Below, one piece after another: positions 40,860-43,847 of a DNA stretch of 43,847 nucleotides. The position numbers and the translations under genes are program-made. How positions within the stretch are numbered: position 1 is the first letter of the stretch; each line of letters opens with the position of its first letter. The DNA is taken from contig CAADVS010000094.1 of the NCBI GenBank assembly GCA_900752545.1, forward strand, positions 1 to 43,847, read 5' to 3'. Under the pieces are notes generated by a model that saw only the letters and a program-made list of their open reading frames with translations, was not told the origin of the DNA and did not search any database. Source of the stretch: an uncultured Collinsella sp. GTDB lineage: Bacteria > Actinomycetota > Coriobacteriia > Coriobacteriales > Coriobacteriaceae.

Positions 40860-42620
40860 GTGGCCGACCAGGACATCAAGATGCTCATCGAGCGCATTAT
40901 GGCCGAGGCCCGGACCCATCAGTCTGCTCGCTTCTCAAGCGAAGTCTATGCTGACGAGCCGATTCTCAAAACCGGTCGTCAGATGCAGAACTTCCTCCCC
41001 GACCAGTACCGCAAGATGCGCGAGATATCGCGCTGGCAGGATGACCCCAAAGGCGGCGCGGGTCGCTGGCTTTCGGAAGCCGAGCTTTTCTACCGCCAAG
41101 GCCTGCTGATGGCCGACTTTGAGGACGACTGCCCCTACAACGGCACCTTTAAGTCGTACTTTCCCACCTACAATGCCATGAGCGATCGGCAGCTGCGTGG
41201 CTATTTTACCTGGCGCGCCCAAGTGCGCCGCGGAACTGTCGAGGAAACGTCTACGTCCTTTGCCTTCCTGTATCTCTACGAATTGATCTGTGGCATTGGC
41301 GTAGATGACCCACTCGATGGTTTTAACAAGATCAAGGCCTTTTGGGATGCCTATCGCGCCTTCGAACCCGGCATCGACCGATTTGCACGCGTGTGGTTGC
41401 AAGATTACGCCGTTTTCCACGGGCTCAACCCCGAGCTGCTTCGCGACTCTAAAACCGTCATGTTCGATAACGCCCTTATCGAGCTGCGGCGCGCGGCTCG
41501 AGACCTTGTACCAGCACAGGCACCGTCCGGCCAGACCCCTAAGCGTCGCAAGACCTCCGAGCCCACACTCCCCCTTCCGCCCGACGAGGCGGGCGAGGAG
41601 CGACTCATGGCCGCCATCAATGCCCTCTCCACGTACAACCTCAATAACTCAAGACTCGATCGCGGCCACCATCGCGACCTACGCCACGTGGCATGCGCCG
41701 TGTATGTCCGTATGGCGCGCTACTATAACACGCACCGAAAGACCGGCATCGTAGCGAGCTTGTTTGGGGAGGAGACAGCCATGCCCTATACCATGTTTGC
41801 CTCGGCTGTGTTCTTTGCGCCTAATCGCCACGAGGATTGCGAATACCGTCTGGATCCCATCCATATTTACCGTTGTCAAAACGGCTTTTGGGAATGCATG
41901 CGAATTCACGGCAGCAGGCAAAAGAGCAGCAAGCTTGGCGAGATGATGCGCGCCTGCGACCAACGCCTACGCCTGGCCCTAGACTCCACCCACCCCCTGA
42001 AGGAGGAGAAGGTCCCCAAATATCTGGCCAAGATCATCGATGACGAGATCGTGGCATGGCTTTCGTGGGATGCCGCACACCAGCCCATAAAGATCGATAT
42101 CGATCTGAGCCAGCTGGGACACATTCGGAGCGCCGCCGCGCAAACGCGCGAAGCGCTTTTGATCGATGAGGAACGCGAGGATGATGTGTCTATGGAAGCC
42201 GAGGCGACGCTTATCGAGCAACCGAACACCGAGTCTGCGCCCAGCATGACCGCCGGACCTGGCGAGATGGCCACACGGCAAGACGAACCCGACAAGCCGA
42301 CTGTCTCCACCGAAGAGTTTGGCGTCGTGGCACCGCTCCTCGTGTCTGTGCCCGCGCCCGTAACGCCCGCGTCTGCCGAAGCTGCGAACAAACTCGCGCC
42401 CGCCGCAGATGCCTTCCTTCGCGCGCTCCTCGAGCGGAACACGGCGCAGGCCACATTGGCGGCGGCACAGTCGGGCAAGAGTGAGGACATGCTCGTCGAT
42501 AGCATCAACGAAGCGCTCTTTGACCTGGTGGGTGACACCGTTATTGAATTTGGCTCAGCAGGACCGCAGATTATCGAGGACTACGAAGCAGACGTGAGAG
42601 GATACCTAGACCATGAGTGA
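40860..42620 (+). CDS. TerB-N/TerB-C-like domain protein
   Basis: The 586-residue protein is soluble. Residues about 35-205 resemble the TerB-N domain: FPTYNAMSDRQLRGYFTWRA, QVRRGTVEETS and SFAFLYLYELICGIG are the typical order. A middle helical part (about 240-420) may be a TerB-C-like region. About 440-515 is acidic low complexity, then a helical C-terminus follows. TerB-type domains occur in predicted stress, tellurite and phage-response systems with DNA-processing enzymes; no biochemical activity is established for this arrangement. The GTG start has GGAGAGGAGAG just upstream. The stop overlaps the start of the next gene by eight bases, so the two are coupled. Confidence 0.78.
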   Translation: MADQDIKMLIERIMAEARTHQSARFSSEVYADEPILKTGRQMQNFLPDQYRKMREISRWQDDPKGGAGRWLSEAELFYRQGLLMADFEDDCPYNGTFKSYFPTYNAMSDRQLRGYFTWRAQVRRGTVEETSTSFAFLYLYELICGIGVDDPLDGFNKIKAFWDAYRAFEPGIDRFARVWLQDYAVFHGLNPELLRDSKTVMFDNALIELRRAARDLVPAQAPSGQTPKRRKTSEPTLPLPPDEAGEERLMAAINALSTYNLNNSRLDRGHHRDLRHVACAVYVRMARYYNTHRKTGIVASLFGEETAMPYTMFASAVFFAPNRHEDCEYRLDPIHIYRCQNGFWECMRIHGSRQKSSKLGEMMRACDQRLRLALDSTHPLKEEKVPKYLAKIIDDEIVAWLSWDAAHQPIKIDIDLSQLGHIRSAAAQTREALLIDEEREDDVSMEAEATLIEQPNTESAPSMTAGPGEMATRQDEPDKPTVSTEEFGVVAPLLVSVPAPVTPASAEAANKLAPAADAFLRALLERNTAQATLAAAQSGKSEDMLVDSINEALFDLVGDTVIEFGSAGPQIIEDYEADVRGYLDHE

Positions 42621-43847
42621 TACCGCATCCGCAGCACCCCGCGTGCCCAAGCGCGTCGCCGCCGTCATTCTCAACTCGCTCAAGGGCGGCGTGGTCCCGC
42701 GCATCGGCCTTCCCTATATCACCGTGGGGCGCGAGGTCGAGATCCGTGCTCTGCTCACCGACCTGAGCCTCATCGCCGACGGCGGCGCGAGCTTCCGTTT
42801 CCTAGTCGGTCGCTACGGCGCCGGCAAGAGCTTTTTGCTCCAGACCATCCGCACGCACGCCATGGGCGAGGGATTCGTCGTCGCCGATGCCGACTTATCC
42901 CCTGAACGCCGTCTGCAGGGCGGCCAGGGACAGGGCCTTGCCACCTACCGTGAGCTCATCCGCAACATATCGACCAAGACGCGCCCCGAGGGCGGTGCGC
43001 TCAACCTTATCCTGGATCGCTGGGTCGCCTCGTGTGCCGATGCCGACGAGTCTGCCGTCAATGCCCAACTGGCCCCACTCGAGGAAATGGTCCACGGCTT
43101 CGACTTCGCCCGCATGCTCCGCCGCTACCGCGCGGCCGTATCCGAGGGCGACGAAGAAGCTATGAGCCGCGTGACCAAATGGATTCGCGGCGAGTACCGC
43201 ACCAAGAGTGAGGCACGCGCCGAGCTGGGCTCCTCGACCATCATCAGCGATGACGACTGGTACGACTACGTTAAGCTCATTGCGCGCTTTTTGGTCTGCA
43301 GCGGCTACAAGGGCATGCTGGTGCTCATCGACGAGCTCGTGAATCTGTATAAGATTCCCAACGCCATCACGCGCCAATACAACTACGAGAAGATCCTGAC
43401 CATGTACAACGACACGCTCCAGGGCAAGGCGCAGTACCTGGGCATGATCATGGGCGGCACGCCAACCTCCATCGAAGACCGCCGCCGTGGCGTGTTCTCC
43501 TACGAGGCCCTGCGAAGTCGACTCGCTCAGGGCCGCTTTGCACGCGAGGACCTTAAGGACATGCTCGCGCCCATCATCCGCCTGCAGCCACTCACCTACG
43601 AGGAGTTGCTGGTGCTGATCGAAAAACTCATGCAGATCCATGCCGGATACTTTGGCTGGACGCCCACGCTTACCGAGAACGACTTGGTAGACTTTCTCAA
43701 GATTGAGTTTGGCCGCGTGGGAGCCGATACGCACCTGACGCCGCGTGAGGTCATCCGTGACTTTATCGAGCTGCTCGATATCCTGTGTCAGAACCCCGAT
43801 GCAAATGTGGCCGAGCTGCTGCAAAGCGTCGGCGGCGACGCGTTGGC
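42613..43847 (+). CDS. BrxD/DUF2791-like P-loop ATPase, partial (right edge)
   Basis: At least 411 residues are encoded without a stop; the gene runs off the window. Walker A is GRYGAGKSF (66-73) and Walker B is MLVLIDEL (235-241), with a sensor-like GMIMGGTPTSIEDRRRG after it. The N-terminal ALKG-type stretch (ILNSLKGGVVPRIGLPYITVGR) and a Walker B of the form LIDEL match the DUF2791/BREX ATP-binding (BrxD) group, related to AAA/STAND-like ATPases in phage-defence operons. The partner upstream is a TerB-N protein, not a canonical BREX gene, so this is probably not a full BREX system. In comparable operons a superfamily 2 helicase follows; that gene would lie outside the window. Confidence 0.8.
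   Translation, partial: MSDTASAAPRVPKRVAAVILNSLKGGVVPRIGLPYITVGREVEIRALLTDLSLIADGGASFRFLVGRYGAGKSFLLQTIRTHAMGEGFVVADADLSPERRLQGGQGQGLATYRELIRNISTKTRPEGGALNLILDRWVASCADADESAVNAQLAPLEEMVHGFDFARMLRRYRAAVSEGDEEAMSRVTKWIRGEYRTKSEARAELGSSTIISDDDWYDYVKLIARFLVCSGYKGMLVLIDELVNLYKIPNAITRQYNYEKILTMYNDTLQGKAQYLGMIMGGTPTSIEDRRRGVFSYEALRSRLAQGRFAREDLKDMLAPIIRLQPLTYEELLVLIEKLMQIHAGYFGWTPTLTENDLVDFLKIEFGRVGADTHLTPREVIRDFIELLDILCQNPDANVAELLQSVGGDAL

Overview
The window looks like chromosome from a high-GC anaerobic gut actinobacterium of the class Coriobacteriia, most like Collinsella. This is an inference from protein character and gene content: a RecJ fused to a RecQ-like helicase, a bifunctional Rel, single-chain PurL, an electron-bifurcating-type lactate dehydrogenase/Etf set, Coriobacteriia-style surface proteins, and GC-rich third codon positions. 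There is no prophage, transposase, CRISPR array or complete rRNA gene. Most genes are housekeeping and lie on the minus strand.

Layout. 1-360: non-coding, hairpin-rich DNA that may be the leader of an rRNA or other structured transcript running off the left edge. 401-1830: the infC-rpmI-rplT operon (minus), with an attenuator leader, a probable AUA start codon for IF3 and a strong terminator. 1860-2175: tRNA-Leu(CAA) and a second, truncated copy of its 3' end. 2215-3648: a transglutaminase-like protein. 3757-4000: a long-hairpin repeat element in one and a half copies. 4004-11500: fba, then the recJ/helicase-rel-gloB stress and metabolism block. 11777-14284: a bile-acid/sodium symporter family protein, then a GalT-like HIT protein and cutC, which are translationally coupled. 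14447-19308: a complete branched-chain amino-acid ABC operon (livJ-livH-livM-livG-livF). A decayed livJ paralogue fragment lies upstream at 19580-19690. 19892-28215: hom, a Kef/NhaP-like antiporter, purL and an EamA exporter. An array of three 62-bp hairpin repeats separates hom and the antiporter gene. 28337-36399: a membrane diguanylate cyclase, KdgT-type permease, AzlCD, an HD hydrolase, and an lctD-etfB-etfA lactate oxidation operon. 36745-39936: a five-gene cluster of small secreted or membrane proteins of unknown function, one an 85-residue protein that is almost only a signal peptide plus an LAQTG cell-wall anchor. 40055-43847: a DUF554 membrane protein, then a TerB-N/TerB-C-like protein overlapping a BrxD/DUF2791-like P-loop ATPase that is cut by the right edge.

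How they work together. Several blocks suggest an amino-acid and lactate-based anaerobic life: branched-chain amino-acid uptake (liv) and export (azlCD), homoserine dehydrogenase, and lactate oxidation driven by an electron-transferring flavoprotein with its own ferredoxin-type domain. Rel and c-di-GMP (GGDEF) provide nucleotide signalling. The best candidates for undescribed biology are the TerB/BrxD-like pair at the right edge, which may belong to a stress or anti-phage DNA-processing operon, and the surface-protein cluster just before it. Of secondary interest are the RecJ-helicase fusion, the infC leader with its AUA start, and three unrelated palindromic repeat families in intergenic DNA.
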